This document shows positions 51,653 to 63,125 of a stretch of 64,000 nt of DNA, one piece after another (positions within the stretch are counted from its first letter, which is position 1; every line of letters starts with the position of its first letter). The stretch comes from Pictodentalium vernedei (Eukaryota > Mollusca > Scaphopoda > Dentaliida > Dentaliidae): contig CM062290.1 in assembly GCA_031216915.1 (NCBI GenBank), forward strand, positions 383,638,718-383,702,717. Reading direction: 5' to 3'. Both the position numbers and the translations under genes were made by a program. The notes beneath the pieces were generated by a model. That model saw only the letters and a program-made list of their open reading frames with translations. It was not told the origin of the DNA and made no database searches.

Positions 51653-52608
51653 ACTATGCGGCTAAGTGGAAGGTTTTTCGTTGTTGGTGTAGGGATCATT
51701 CTGTAGATATATTCGATCCCTCTATACCAGACATTGCAAACTTTCTAGTATACTTGTTTGACAAAATCAAACTGCAGCCTGTTACTATTAAAGGTTATAT
51801 GTCTATGTTATCTGATACCTATGCACATCATGATAGTTTACAAATTGGATCTAATGTCTCTTTATCTAAGTTGGTTAGAAACTTCTCGATAAATAGACCC
51901 AGAACTCTTAGATTAATTCCTAAATGGAATTTAGCTTGGGTTCTTCTTAAATTGAAGGAAAAGCCATGTGAACCTCTTGGGACAGTAGATTTCAAATTCT
52001 TATCTTATAAGACAGCTTTTCTCTTAGCTTTCTCTTCTGCTAGAAGAGTCAGTGAGCTTCATGCACTGTCGGTGGATGATTCTCACTATCGTAGTGTCGG
52101 GAACACTATCACCTTCACTACTAATGTGGGTTTTTTAGCTAAGAATCAGGCTCCTAATAAATATCCGGAACCTATTGTTATTAAGGCTCTTCCGTCTTCA
52201 GACGGGCGTAGGCCTTTACTCTGTCCTGTTAGAGCGTTACGTATCTATGAACAGAGATCTCAGTTTATCAGAAAGGGACGGAAACGTTTCTTTCTGTCTT
52301 TGATGCCTAATAGAAAGGACATTTCGGTCCATTCTATTGCTAGATGGATTCAATTAACTATCCGTACTGCTTATGAGAATTTATCTTCTTCTCAGCAGTC
52401 TCTGCTTAAGATTTCCGCTCATGAAGTAAGAGCTCTTGCTACTTCTTGGGCTTATGCTAATAGTGTTGCTATTACAGATTTAATGAAGGCTGCTTATTGG
52501 TCTCAGCCATCCACATTCACGAATTTTTATCTCAGAAATATTGAGTCCATTTCTGGAGACCTGCATTGTTTAGGTCCGTTATCTGTTGCTCAGAATGTCG
52601 TCCACTAA
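51157..52608 (+). CDS. DIRS A2 tyrosine recombinase, intact
   Basis: 483 codons from the first Met in the open frame; recognisable recombinase from about residue 150. Catalytic residues are Arg296 or 297 (SSARRVSELHAL), His422 and Arg425 (SAHEVRALATSWA) and Tyr458 (FTNFYLRN). A change to Met is visible in IKGYMSMLSD, where A1 has Arg. The longer upstream frame seen in A1 is cut here by TGA at 50965-50967. This shows the Ser-rich upstream part is not needed to keep the core open. Confidence 0.9.
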   Translation: MDSQQTSIQSDLLPMGTANDRLICDTSQQSVADVCVSVSGSKSICSRRSVDPLGRNDRICISSSAVNSTSIAKDKTISMQDSIGSISVATETVDKSTQVSVVGPTAKASSTGGSSFAGEIEPTPSQPARSQPSRFSVVRSFLHGKHFTGRAVDAISYCRRTSSSLNYAAKWKVFRCWCRDHSVDIFDPSIPDIANFLVYLFDKIKLQPVTIKGYMSMLSDTYAHHDSLQIGSNVSLSKLVRNFSINRPRTLRLIPKWNLAWVLLKLKEKPCEPLGTVDFKFLSYKTAFLLAFSSARRVSELHALSVDDSHYRSVGNTITFTTNVGFLAKNQAPNKYPEPIVIKALPSSDGRRPLLCPVRALRIYEQRSQFIRKGRKRFFLSLMPNRKDISVHSIARWIQLTIRTAYENLSSSQQSLLKISAHEVRALATSWAYANSVAITDLMKAAYWSQPSTFTNFYLRNIESISGDLHCLGPLSVAQNVVH

Positions 52609-53200
52609 ACAGTTGCAACTATAGTTATGCAGGCTTTCTGTTCCGGCAGTGACTCCGTCTGGCTGCCCTCTTCGCTCTGGGCTATTTGACCCAGGACAAG
52701 GGGAAGGGGGGGGGGGGGGGGGGGTGTTCCCTTAGGTCACCTGCTTTATAGTGAAAAGCAAGGGAATGCCTCCTCCAAGTCAGTATTTCTGAGTCGCTTC
52801 CGGGATGGTTTTAAAGTGTAATATTAATGTTAAAATTCATTCATGTCTTATTTTTAAAGTGTAGCTCGGTGTGAAGCATTTGTATATGTCAAGTGTCAAA
52901 CGGGCTTTAATATACAATACTCGGACACTTTTAAATGACTATAAAGAGTCTCAATTCTCTGGACTACTTTATTTATTGGCTTTCTTTAAAAATAATTAGT
53001 ATAAGGGTTATACTGGATGTTAATAGAGAACATGAATATTATTGTGCTCAATTATTAAGGGTATTGTATCTTTCTAATTTAATATTAAATAAGAAAGATA
53101 CATGTAAAGCCTAATACTCCTTTTCTCCTTAAGGGGTTACCTCTTTATTATATAGTTGAGCTTATTGGATTTTCCTCTATGTCCTAGGCCCTCCAGCCTG
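52609..53200 (+). other. DIRS A2 3' untranslated region
   Basis: Short hairpin (CTCTGGGCTATTTGACCCAG) and a G run at 52706-52724, colinear with A1. No ORF. Confidence 0.7.
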
Positions 53201-53210
53201 TTTACTATTC

Positions 53211-53601
53211 AGCTAAGTCTGGGTCATTGGTACAGTATAAAAATGTTAAAAAATTTATAGTAATTTATATATTTTTTATACTTACCAATGACCCAGACGG
53301 GGATGGCCCTCCCAGGAGTTGGGAACTCTTGCCTCCCCGCTGAGTACATAGCGCTGACCAGGCACTGCCAGTAAGAATGATAATTGGCGCCAATTTCGGG
53401 ACGTCCTTGACACTGGGCATGCGCAGTGGGGGCGTAGTATGGAGGTCCTATAGGACATGATTTCTTTTTGTGTTGGATGCAAATTTTGGGGATTGGGGGG
53501 CAAAATTTGTGTTTGGCCCTGGTTTTGTTAGAGTTAGCACCAGCTAAGTCTGGGTCATTGGTAAGTATAAAAAATATATAAATTACTATAAATTTTTTAA
53601 C
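53211..53601 (+). repeat. ICR and right ITR of DIRS A2
   Basis: ICR 53211-53298 with the join AAAAAT/GTTAAA; right ITR about 53375-53601. The NRF1-like site reads TGGGCATGCGCA at 53414. The ICR keeps TACAGTATAAAAAT although the left end of this copy has mutated, so the ICR preserves the ancestral edge. Confidence 0.9.
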
Positions 53602-53784
53602 TTTTCAAAAAATTTCAACAAAACCATATCATGTGACTCCTCGTTGGAACAAGCTCGTCGAGCTCGTATCAACGAGGGTTCACATGATATGGTTTTGTTC
53701 AAATATTTTGAAAAATTTGAAAAAATGTTATTTGAAATAATAAATTTTGCTATCGTCTGTTTTGGGTAAAGGGTTAATATAAAA

Positions 53785-54010
53785 TTCAATAGGTATTTAT
53801 TTATTTATATCTTTGGTTTTAACAACACTTTTGACAGCCAGGGTCATCTTGTGTGATGATAGTTTTACAGGTGGAAGAAGCTGGAATATCCAGAGAGATC
53901 CACCAAGCAGTGGCGAGTGATGTCAGATTCCTCCACATACCAACTCAGCACTAGCAGGGTTAGGTTTGGTTGAAGGCAAGTGAACCATCAACATCACAGC
54001 CCACGCGTGG
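53785..54010 (-). mobile_element. SINE, reverse orientation
   Basis: TTTATTTATTTAT tail remnant, then CAGCCAGGGTCATCTTG, GGTGGAAGAAGCTGGAATATC and CAGAGAGATCCACCAAGC, the inverse of the SINE body at 5697-6052. The tRNA-like head is not recognisable. Confidence 0.7.
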
Positions 54011-54127
54011 ATTATTACCAGTCCACGGCGACTGTACTCTAGTTGTATATTTTACAAGGATATGTAATACATTAACTTACCTGTTTCAGTTACATAAAAT
54101 ATTGATTCCATTTCTGTACATATTTGG

Positions 54128-54313
54128 GTAATTATACCCCCACTCTTGAGAATGGAGGGTGTACTGGATTACAAGTGTCCTGAGCATCCTCAGTAATACG
54201 TTACCAATGAGTGGATGGATTTCAGTGTAAATTTGCTATGACAAGCTGCTCTTACACATGTTATAAAAAAGTTGCCCATATTTTTTCAACAGGTTATGGT
54301 CCTTACTTTGTTT
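54128..54313. repeat. TATACCCCCACTC dispersed repeat
   Basis: GTACTGGATTACAAG and GTGGATGGATTTCAG pair it with 6990-7160. Confidence 0.5.
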
Positions 54314-54566
54314 TTAACCCTTTACCCAATGTAATGGCCAAAACCGGCCAGCGCTATTCACAAAAATCGCCAATTTATTTTCATTATTTCTTTCATTTTT
54401 TGTCTCAAAAGCATAGGTTATGACCCCTCTTTGGAACGAGCTCGTTGAGCTTGTTCCAAAAAAGGGCCCCAGCCTATGTTTTTGAGGCAAAAATTGAAAA
54501 CAAATTAGTTATTCAAGAATTTTGTTTGCAAGTGTCTTCTGCTTTTGATGTTAGGTAAAGGGTTAT
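54314..54566. mobile_element. Type II TTAA MITE
   Basis: TTAACCCTTTACCCAATG start, CCAGCGCTATTC, palindrome axis GAGCTCGTTGAGCTTG, and TTAGGTAAAGGGTTAT end (the terminal TTAA mutated to TTAT). Orientation is opposite to 6188-6441. A more decayed type II copy follows at about 54650-54900. Confidence 0.8.
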
Positions 54567-55033
54567 TTCATTTATGCTTCATCAGTCCAGCACTGCAGTG
54601 TGGGTATAATTGCCTTCAGCAATAGCACATGTTTAACATTATTGTCTGTTTAAACCTTTACTTAACCTGACAGAGAGACCTGCCAGTGTTATTCACACAA
54701 ACTGGCATTCAGATTTTTTGATTTTTTTTTAAATTTTTGCCCCCAAAATATTGCATGGGATCCCTCATTGCAACAAGTTCATCAGGATCATTTCACTCCT
54801 GTTTCATAAGCTAGAAATGAAAATGTTTAGTTATTCAAGAACATGCGCTGCAAGTCTCATTTACAACCCACTTTATGTAAAGGGTCAAAAAGTCTGCCGA
54901 TACTTGATTGTAATTTTTGCAAAATTCATTGTCAATTTGGGCATGTAACAGTCTGTTGTAATATCAAAAATAGCTTTGCTAGATCTAATAGTTACATTGC
55001 AGAGTAATTTATGTTATCTTTATCTTTATCTAG

Positions 55034-55120
55034 TCAATGGCTTACATGATATCAGCCAATATGGATCAGGGGTCTACAGAGTTTCAGATAGAAGCTGCAA
55101 TAAGCAAAGTTTATGCATCA
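55034..55120 (+). CDS. ACADVL: Acyl-CoA dehydrogenase (VLCAD-like), exon 7
   Basis: Acceptor TATCTTTATCTAG and donor GTAAGT bound 29 codons in phase 0. The peptide [20 protein letters not shown] then AAISKVYAS fits VLCAD (SANMDQG) and not the TAGMLDQPG type of ACAD9. It belongs to the C-terminal helical domain. Confidence 0.92.
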
Positions 55121-55170
55121 GTAAGTATTTCATTTTATACTTTTATAGTTGATCACTTTTTATAAAATAT

Positions 55171-55330
55171 ATGCAGTAGTTCCTGTTAATTAAATAATCC
55201 CTTTGCATGTAAAAAATATTCAGTTAACAGAGATGTGGGTCATTCCTGGGTATTCTAGTGATAAACTGAGCATTTCTTCTGTTGTAGCTCATTTAACAGA
55301 GTTCACAGAGCACCTTCAAACAAGAAGTTT
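55171..55330. mobile_element. Pogo-like repeat remnant
   Basis: GCAGTAGTTCCTGTTAATT, ATTCAGTTAACAGAGATG and GTGATAAACTGAGCATTTC match the arm of the pogo-like family. The rest has decayed. It fills most of the short intron between exons 7 and 8. Confidence 0.55.
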
Positions 55331-55494
55331 TTACCGTTTCACAGTTTAAAATTCTCAAATAAACTTAAAAAATGTATCCATTGTTTGAAATAGAAATTTT
55401 GTAAAAAATTCCATCCATTGTTCAGAGTGGTAATTACCTTTACTCCATTTTCAGAAATAAATGTTAACACCATTTATTTTTTTTTAACTTTCAG

Positions 55495-55557
55495 GATGCA
55501 GCATGGTTTTGTGCTGATGAAGCCATTCAGATACTTGGAGGAATGGGATTCATGAGG
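55495..55557 (+). CDS. ACADVL: Acyl-CoA dehydrogenase (VLCAD-like), exon 8 (last visible)
   Basis: Acceptor TTTTTAACTTTCAG and donor GTATGT bound 21 codons in phase 0: DAAWFCADEAIQILGGMGFM then R. QILGGMGF begins the second acyl-CoA dehydrogenase signature, which continues in the next exon together with the expected catalytic Glu. That exon was not found by 64000. The gene therefore spans more than 51 kb. Confidence 0.9.
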
Positions 55558-56306
55558 GTATGTTTTCAAGTTGGAATCTTGGGGTGCAGTGTAATTGAAG
55601 AGAGTCACTGCCTCTCAATGGGGTCTATGAAAATAGATATTTGTAGCCTACAGGTTATGTTTACCATGAACTCTTATCTTTCCAATATCAAAAGTGGCAT
55701 TGTATCAGTGGTGCCATTTGCAATCACCAGTGTATATAACGGTTCTACTGTGATATATCATTACATTTGGTCACTGTACTACTGATAAGCCGATAATCTG
55801 ATATAGTAATCAGTATTTGTCAATTGTCATCAATCGGTAGATGACAGGCAATGTTAAAATAAGAATCAGAACTGGCAATTGTGAAAAAAGTCTGCATGTA
55901 ACTAATTCAGTTATGCATTGAGAATGAATTACTTTGCATGTTCACGTGTAAGTAACATCTTTTTAATTGAACTGTTGTGAATTTTACAAAGGTAACAACA
56001 TTTCAGTTCTTTTCACCAGTCACAAGGGGGTGATTTCTGATTTTGACAAACTTTTTGGCCTGTGAACTGGTGCCCTGACATGTAAATATGAATTCTTGAA
56101 GACAATAGTCAAAAGACCTTGGCAGTGGTTTCTACTCAAATCTTGATTAGAAATCACTGCTGAGCCACTAAACTGCCATGCTTGGGTGTAATAGAAAGTC
56201 TGGTAAATTGTCCATTCCTGAAGGGTTAACATGTGGAACCAAAAATGCATGCACTGGATTTGTTTACTTTTAGTGGTCAGAATGGGAATGTGTTGTTTTG
56301 TATCAT
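55558..56306. other. Intron with a TTAA-type repeat trace
   Basis: Around 56090-56230, GGCAGTGGTTTCTACTC and GATTAGAAATCACTGC form an imperfect hairpin, followed by CTGAAGGGTTAAC. It belongs to the same dispersed family as 4430, 8291 and 32822. The rest is unrecognised. Confidence 0.45.
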
Positions 56307-56378
56307 TTAACCCTTTACCCAATGAATCGACGCATCCGCCTGCATAATATGCAAATTCAGCAGCTGAAAAAATATTAT

Positions 56379-56580
56379 ATTTTTATACTGTACCAATGAC
56401 CCAGACATAGCTGGTGCTAATTCTCAAAAATCTAGGGCCAAACACAAATTTTGCCCCCCAATCCCCCAAATTTGCATCAAAAAACAAAAATAACATGTCC
56501 TAAATGGTCCTCCATACTTTTCCTCCACTGCGCATGCGCAGTGTCAAGGAGGTCTCGAAATTGGCGCCAATTATCATTCT
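56379..56580 (+). repeat. Left ITR of DIRS B2
   Basis: ATTTTTATACTGTACC start and TGCGCATGCGCA at 56529-56540; inverse of about 63290-63515. Confidence 0.9.
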
Positions 56581-57470
56581 TTGTTTGGCCCTTCATCAGT
56601 TCACATCTGACTGATATTTGTGCTTGTAAATCTCAGTTTAAATGATGCCAGACACATAAATATTAGAGAAATGGTGGATCTAAAGAGGAAATAGAAGGAG
56701 GAGAGGAAAAATTAGTGGCAGGAAATAATCAGGGCTGAAACCTAAAATTTTTTTATGAAATTATGTTATGTTCCCTAATTTCAAGCCATGGGCCTGTTGT
56801 TGTCATTCTTGCTATAAAGTTACACTGCTTGATCAGTGTTTCCTCTCTCCCTTTCCTTTAGTCCCCCCTTGCTATTCTCCTATGCTTTTGGCATATTGTC
56901 TGTAATATTATTACTAAAATTTCTTGGGAGTTTTGGCTTGGTAACAGAATGAATTCTGTTTTTTCCCCATGTTTACGTCCTCACCCATGGGTGTTTAGGT
57001 GTTGTGTTCTGCATCTACCATCTGATGTTCTGCAGTTTCTTCCCTGAAGTCTCTGTTTTGCATCAGATAGTGTTTTAATTGGTAACTGATTTCAGGCCAT
57101 GTTTATCAGTGCCTGGAGTCATGTTTCCGGTTTTTATACACTTCTTGTTTACATTGACAACGGTTTCTGTTGAGAGTGATTTCTTGTCTTTGTATTACTT
57201 TAATCATAACAAGATACATTATTATTATACGCAAGTGTTGCATTAATTTTTTTGAAATATTTTAAAAAATTTTGTCCACACTTAGGCTTTTTTGGGATCC
57301 ATTGGGGCTCAACAGTACTTTCAGAAACTTGGGCTTTTCTGAAAAAATATTTTTTCAAAAAATTTTTTTGATTTCATTTATTTTTTCTATATGTTAATGG
57401 ATCATGTTATTATGTATCTTTGTTTTCAGGGGTTGGTGCGAGTACTAGGACTGTTTGTGTTCTTTTCACA

Positions 57471-59610
57471 ATGAAAGGATATTGTTCAAATTGTAATAAG
57501 AGGAGATCTTCCTCTGACTTTCATAATCATTGTATTAATTGTAGTCAGTGTACTCGCACTAACTCCTGCTCAGTGTGTGTCAATTGGGATGACAAACATT
57601 GGAAACGTGTGTCACGGTATGTTGTTAGTGGGGATAGGTCCATGCCAGTCCTTTCTCCGCAGGGTCACTCTAGTTTTTCAATCTCTTTTTCAGAGGAACA
57701 AGAACAGGGTGATGTTTCCGTGATGTCTTCCAAAAGTGTGCCTCCGTCGTCACAGTTAAATGAAGAGCTAGCGGCAAAAGTGCTCATGGAAATACGTCAA
57801 TTGCCTAAGAGGTCCCTAGTAGGATCGACGGCATTGGCGTCCGCTAGCTCGCCTGGTGTAGCAACCATTCATCAAATGGCTCGGCAGCCGGGTTCGTCCG
57901 TTGCGGGCCAGGAAGGAGATTTGGGTGATGCGAGCACTATAATAAGACCAAGTGCACACCCAGTGACGACGGATCAGAGGATGGAACGGAGGAAGCCTAT
58001 TAGTCCGGTTCCTAGCTCGGTCAGGTCCATCCGGGCTGCGAGCGAGAGAGGTCCCTCTCTCGTACAACATCTGGGACCAGATGTTGTGGTACAAAACATT
58101 TCGCATTCGGAGCATACGTCCGCCACTCGGGACGCACCGTCATATAAACAGTCCGGAGAGACTGTCAATATGGCTTTCTCATCCTCACAGCAGCGCACAC
58201 GACCGCACCTTGGCTACGTGACCACGGATATCCAGCCAGCTTCGCCGATCAGGGATTCCACGGCGACCAGGTCACGCCATCCAGTAGCTAGGGACACGAG
58301 GCCTGTAGACTCCGGACGTTCACATAAAAGAAATATGCAGGAGTCAACGTCCAGGGAGCTTCCAGCGGCAAAGCAACATAAGACCGCTGTTCCACAGGCC
58401 TCAGTGACGGACATGCTATCACAAATAGCACAACTTATCGCTGCATCCCAGCAGATGACAGAATCTCTGTCGGATCAGGAATCATCCGACGACACTGGGT
58501 CGGTACACTCTGCTGAAGCATCAGGTACGGACGACCGAGAACTTCAAATGGTCCGACAGGATGGCGAAAGGGATTCAGAGGATCTGGAGTTTTCCCTTTC
58601 GGAACAACATAAAGCTGCCGTAGATTTTATCTGGCATTATCTTCCAGAGGTTGTTCCGTTGGACCAGAATGCTGCGATGCCGGATAAGAGACTGATAGCG
58701 TCACTGGACACAGAATTTTTTGATCGGTTTAGGGACATCGTCCCTGAGTTTCCGACACAGTCCAATAATGTCACAAGAACATTTGAACTATTGAATGACG
58801 CTATATATAAGCTTGCTACCAAAGCGAGCAAGTATGGTTTCTTGTCCGCAAATGCTTTACATCTGCCTTTCATCAATTCAAGGAATAAATTTGAAACGGC
58901 AGGACAGGGCATACCGAGAGTTCCTCTGCGTCTAGACGACCAGGCTGAAGACCTAGAATTGTCTATACCGTCGTCTAGGTCAATTCCAACCACGACATTG
59001 GAAACGACAATAATGTCTAATAGAGTTAACTTAGACGCTTTATCATACGCAGATCACCTTACTAAAGCATTATCATTACGTCTTGAAGGGAAAGAATTCC
59101 AGGATATACAATCCTCCTTAAGAGTTCTTTCAAGGGCCATAGCTTATTCCACGTATAACTCCGCCCTTTCAGTGGCAAACCTGGAGTTGGTTAGACGTGA
59201 CGCGGCCCTAGCTACCTCCATGCGCGTGGATAAGTAAGGTGAAAAACCCTCTCAGAGTCGTTCCGGTCTCAGGAGACCTTCTCTTCGACGGCAAGCTTTC
59301 AGCAATCTATGATCAGATAACTAAGAAAGCTTTGGATTCTCTGCTATTCAAATCCGCTTCTAAAAAGTCGGATATAGCAGAAAAGAGTAAGACAGGCACT
59401 TCTGGGACAAGTACGCCCAAGGGAAGTTCCTATAGAGGTTCCTATCCGTCCTCTAGGTCTTATTCTAGAGACCGTCAAGGCAGCGACTCACGTAGGGGAC
59501 GTTTTACTGGCCGAGATAACCGGTCAGACGTCTCTAGGTCGACGGGGCGAGGTGCGGGTTGTGGAGGACGTAGTTTCTCCTTCCGCAAGCCTTGCAGGTC
59601 CAGGAAGTGA
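57471..59610 (+). pseudogene. DIRS B2 gag-like gene, one frameshift
   Basis: Starts MKGYCSNCNKRRSSSDFH with the full Cys/His cluster (HCINCSQC, CSVC). It is open for 588 codons to 59237, the fullest gag in the window. At about 59231 one extra A (GGATAAGTAAGG for GGATAGTAAGG in B1) creates a TAA. The tail continues in the next frame (59239-59610), Arg/Gly-rich. A 17-residue in-frame extension upstream of 57471 exists but is probably leader. Confidence 0.85.
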
Positions 59611-61577
59611 TGGTATGAACCTCTATCGTGTTCCGGTAGGTGGAAGATTGTCGAGTTTTGTAAACAATTGGGCGTCAATTACAGACGACCCCTGGGTTCG
59701 AGGGGTAATTTCGGAAGGACTAAGAATATCCTTCAAACGAAAGCCTCCATTAACTCGAAGTCCAATATGGACTCAGCTTCCATCAAATCCGCAGAAAAGA
59801 GACGCTCTTCTATCAGAAGTACAGTCTCTTCTGGAGAAGAATGCGGTAGAGGTCGTAGAAGACCAGGAATCACCAGGTTTCTACTGCCATCTGTTTCTGG
59901 TTCCGAAACCAGACGGCTCGTTCCGTCCAGTCATAGATCTGAGCTGGATAAACAAGCTCATTGTCGCTCCGAAGTTCTATATGGAGACAATTCGATCAGT
60001 CAGAGTGAGTATTCAGGTGAACGACTATGCTACAAGCATAGATCTCAAGGAGGCGTACTTTCACGTCATGGTACATCCGACATTCAGACAGTATCTACAC
60101 TTCGCAGTCCTAGGAGTTGTATATCAGTTCCGAGCGATGTGCTTCGGTTTGAACCTAGCACCCTGGGCTTTCACTCGAATAATGAACTCGGTAATGTTGC
60201 ATTTCCGAGCTCATTCGTCTGCGGTAACGACGGCCTACCTGGACGATATTCTTCAGAGGTACGGCAACGAGTTAGCGCTTCAGAACGATGTGCAGAATCT
60301 GCTTTTATTACCCCGACGTCTCGGTTTTATAATAAACGAGGAGAAATCGGATCTGGTGCCGTCCAAGTCATTCACCCACTTGGGAATGAGCTTCGAGACA
60401 CACAGCAATCTCGTTCGTCTGCCATTGTTACCCTCGCTATTGTCTTCACTCAGACAAAGTCACAGCGAGAGAATTCATGAGACTGATAGGTCTGTGCGGA
60501 GCCGCTGCGGATCTCATTCCGATGGGGCGGTTACACACTCGTCCTCTCCAAATTTTCTTGACTCAGAATTGGAGAGTAAAGATTCATTCGCTCGATATAG
60601 ACTTTCTCCTGTCAATTCAAGTGAAAGAAGAGATTCAGACTTGGGCAAACATTCAGTGGTTAACTCGGGGAGTTCCACTGCAGTTGCCGGATCCGAGTTT
60701 TACTATTATGACGGATGCCAGTCAAACAGGTTGGGGTGCAACATTGATCCCAACGGATTCGAAGTGCCAGGGTCTTTGGGATCCGCAGTTTTTAGGCAAG
60801 CACATAAACATCAAAGAAATGATGTCAATTTGGCTTGCGCTATGTCATTGGATGAACATTATTTAGAAAGCACATGCCCAAATCCTGTCCGACAATACGA
60901 CAGTAGTAGCGTATATTCGGAACCAGGGAGGCAATCATTCCATTCCGTTATTCAATTTAACAGAAAGAATCCTTCTGTTTGTACTAGAACACCAAGTTCT
61001 ACTTTCGGTCCGTCATATTCCGGGTCGTCTGAATGTATTAGCAGACTCCCTTTCACGGAAGGGTCGCTTGTTGCCGTCAGAATGGACTCTCAACAAACAG
61101 GTATTCAATCAGATTTGCTACCAATGGGAGCGGCCAATGATAGACTTATTTGCGACACATCTCAACAATCAGTTGCAGACGTATGTGTCACCATGTCCGG
61201 ATCCTCGAGCATATGCAGTAGACGCTCTATTGATCTTGTGGGACGGAATGATAGGATATGCGTATCCTCCAGTGCCGTTGATTCAGCAGATATTGCTAAA
61301 GATAAAACAATCTCGATGCAAAATTTTGTTGGTAGCATCTCTGTCTCCACAGAGACCGTGGATAAATCTACTCAGGTGTCTGCTGTGGGACATACCGCGG
61401 AAGCTTCCTCCACGAGAGGATCTTCTTTCGCAGGGGAAATCGCGTCAACTACATCACAACCCGCAAGGTCTCAACCTTCACGTATCTCCATTGTACGGTC
61501 CTTCTTGCATGGCAAGCATTTTACAGGACGAGCAGTGGTCGCAATTTCTAACTGTAGGAGGACCTCCTCTTTGCTAA
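59552..61577 (+). pseudogene. DIRS B2 RT-RNase H, deletion and stop
   Basis: RT is open from GLRISFKRKPPLTRSPIWTQ (about 59700) through SIDLKEAYFHVMVHP, GLNLAPWAFTRIMN and YLDDI. A 23-base deletion near 60427 shifts the frame. RNase H then reads at 60477-60866 (TIMTDASQTGWGATLI, INIKEMMSIWLA) until TAG at 60864-60866, where A1 and A2 have a sense codon. It resumes to GGPPLC at 61577. A fused 676-codon frame here is an artefact of the deletion. Confidence 0.88.
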
Positions 61578-62533
61578 ACTAATGCGGCTAAGTGGAGGGT
61601 CTTTTGTCGTTGGTGTAGGGATCATTCTGTTGATACTTTTGATCCCTTCATTCCAGACATTGCAAACTTTCTAGTATACTTGTTTGATGAGAACAAACTG
61701 CAGCCTGTTACTATTAAAGGTTATAGGTCTGTGTTATCTGATACCTATCACACCATGATAGTTTACAAATTGGATCTAATGTCTCTTTATCTAAATTAGT
61801 CAGAAACTTCTCGATAAATAGACCTAGAACCCTTAGATTAATTCCTAAATGGAATTTAGCTTGGGTTCTTCTTAAACTAAAGGAAAAGCCATTTGAGCCT
61901 CTTGAGACAGTGGACTTCAAATTCTTATCTTATAAGACAGCATTTCTCTTGGCTTTCTCTTCTGCTAGAAGAGTCAGTGAGCTTCATGCACTATCTGTGG
62001 ACGATTCTCACTATCGTAGCGTCGGGAACACTATTACCTTTACTAGTAATGTTGGATTTTGGGCTAAGAATCAGGCTCCTAATAAATATCTGGAACGTAT
62101 TGTTATTAAGGCCCTTCCATCTTCAGACGGGCATATGCCTTTACTCTGTCCGGTTAGAGCTTTACGTATTTATAAACGAAGATCTCAGTTTATCAGAAAG
62201 GGACGAAAATGCTTCTTTCTGTCTCTGATGCCTAATAGAAAGGACATTATGGTCCATTCTATTGCTAGATGGATTCAATTAACTATCCGTACTGCTTATG
62301 ATAATCTATCTTCAACTCAGCAGTCTGTGCTTAAGATTTCGGCTCATGAAGTAAGAGCTCTTTCTACATCTTGGGCTTACACAAATAGTGTTGATATTAC
62401 AGATTTAATGAAGGCTGCATATTGGTCTCAGCCATCCACATTCACGAATTTTTATCTCAGAAATATTGAGTCCATTTCTGGAGACCTGCATTGTTTAGGT
62501 CCGTTATCTGTTGCTCAGAATGTCGTCCACTAA
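61520..62533 (+). pseudogene. DIRS B2 tyrosine recombinase, frameshifted
   Basis: An extra base at about 61580 (AAACTAATGCGG for AAACTATGCGG) and a small deletion near 61748 (TATCACACCATG) break the core-binding part. The catalytic part is open at 61910-62533 with SSARRVSELHAL, SAHEVRALSTSWA and FTNFYLRN, so the R-H-R-Y residues are present. Confidence 0.88.
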
Positions 62534-63125
62534 ACAGCTGCAACTATAGTTATGCAGGCTTTCTGTTCCAACAGTGACTCTGTCCTGCTTTCCTCTTCGC
62601 TCTGGGCTATTTGACCAAGGGGAAGGGGGGGGGGGGAGGGTTCCCTTAGGTCACCTGCTTTATAGTGAAAAGCAAGGGGATACCTCCTCCGGAGTCAGTA
62701 ATTCTGAGTCGGTACCGGGATGGTTTTAAAGTGTAAAGCTAATGTTTAAATTCATTCATGTCATATTTTTAAAGTGTAGCTCGGTGTGAAGCATTTGTAT
62801 ATGTCACGTGTCAAACGGACGTTAATATACAATCCTCGGACACTTTTAATGATTATAAAGAGTTTCAATTCTCTGGACTTACTTTATTTATTGGCTTACT
62901 TTAAAAATAATTAGTATAAAGGGTTATACTGAATGTTAATAGAGAACATGGATGTTATTATGCTCAATTATGAAGGGTGTTGTGTCTTTCTAATTTGTCA
63001 TAAATAAGAAAGATACAAGTAAAGCCTAATCCTCCTTTACTCCTCGAGGGGATAACTCTATTATATATAGTTGAGCTTATTGGATTTTCCTCTATGTCCC
63101 AGGCCCTCCAGCCTTTTTACTATTC
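62534..63125 (+). other. DIRS B2 3' untranslated region
   Basis: Hairpin remnant and a 12-base G run at 62625-62636, otherwise colinear with A1 and A2. No ORF. Confidence 0.65.

Larger units (their letters stand above)
47152..53601 (+). mobile_element. DIRS element A2 (RT-RH and YR intact, gag deleted)
   Basis: 6.45 kb, with the same plan as A1 and nearly identical to it over most of its length. A gag deletion of about 0.68 kb explains the shorter size. RT-RNase H and the tyrosine recombinase are open, so it could have moved with gag supplied by another copy. The left end has a small change (TTTTTTTACTG for TTTTTATACTG). It is inserted in a type I MITE in host-gene sense orientation. Confidence 0.93.
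47079..53777. mobile_element. Type I TTAA MITE split by DIRS A2
   Basis: The left half 47079-47151 ends GCAGTTGAAAAAATATTAT. The right half begins 53602 with TTTTCAAAAAATTTCAACAA and runs to the TTAA at 53774-53777. Joined conceptually, it equals the reference MITE. A solo type I terminus precedes it at 47041-47078. Confidence 0.88.

Noticed and set aside
4762-55557. Assignment of the host gene to ACAD9
   Set aside because: The [25 protein letters not shown] and SANMDQG segments fit VLCAD better; ACAD9 remains the second choice because the diagnostic C-terminus is not visible.
59552-61582. A 676-residue fused protein in B2
   Set aside because: The first half is RT; after the 23-base deletion the frame runs into the non-RT shadow frame, so the fusion is an artefact.
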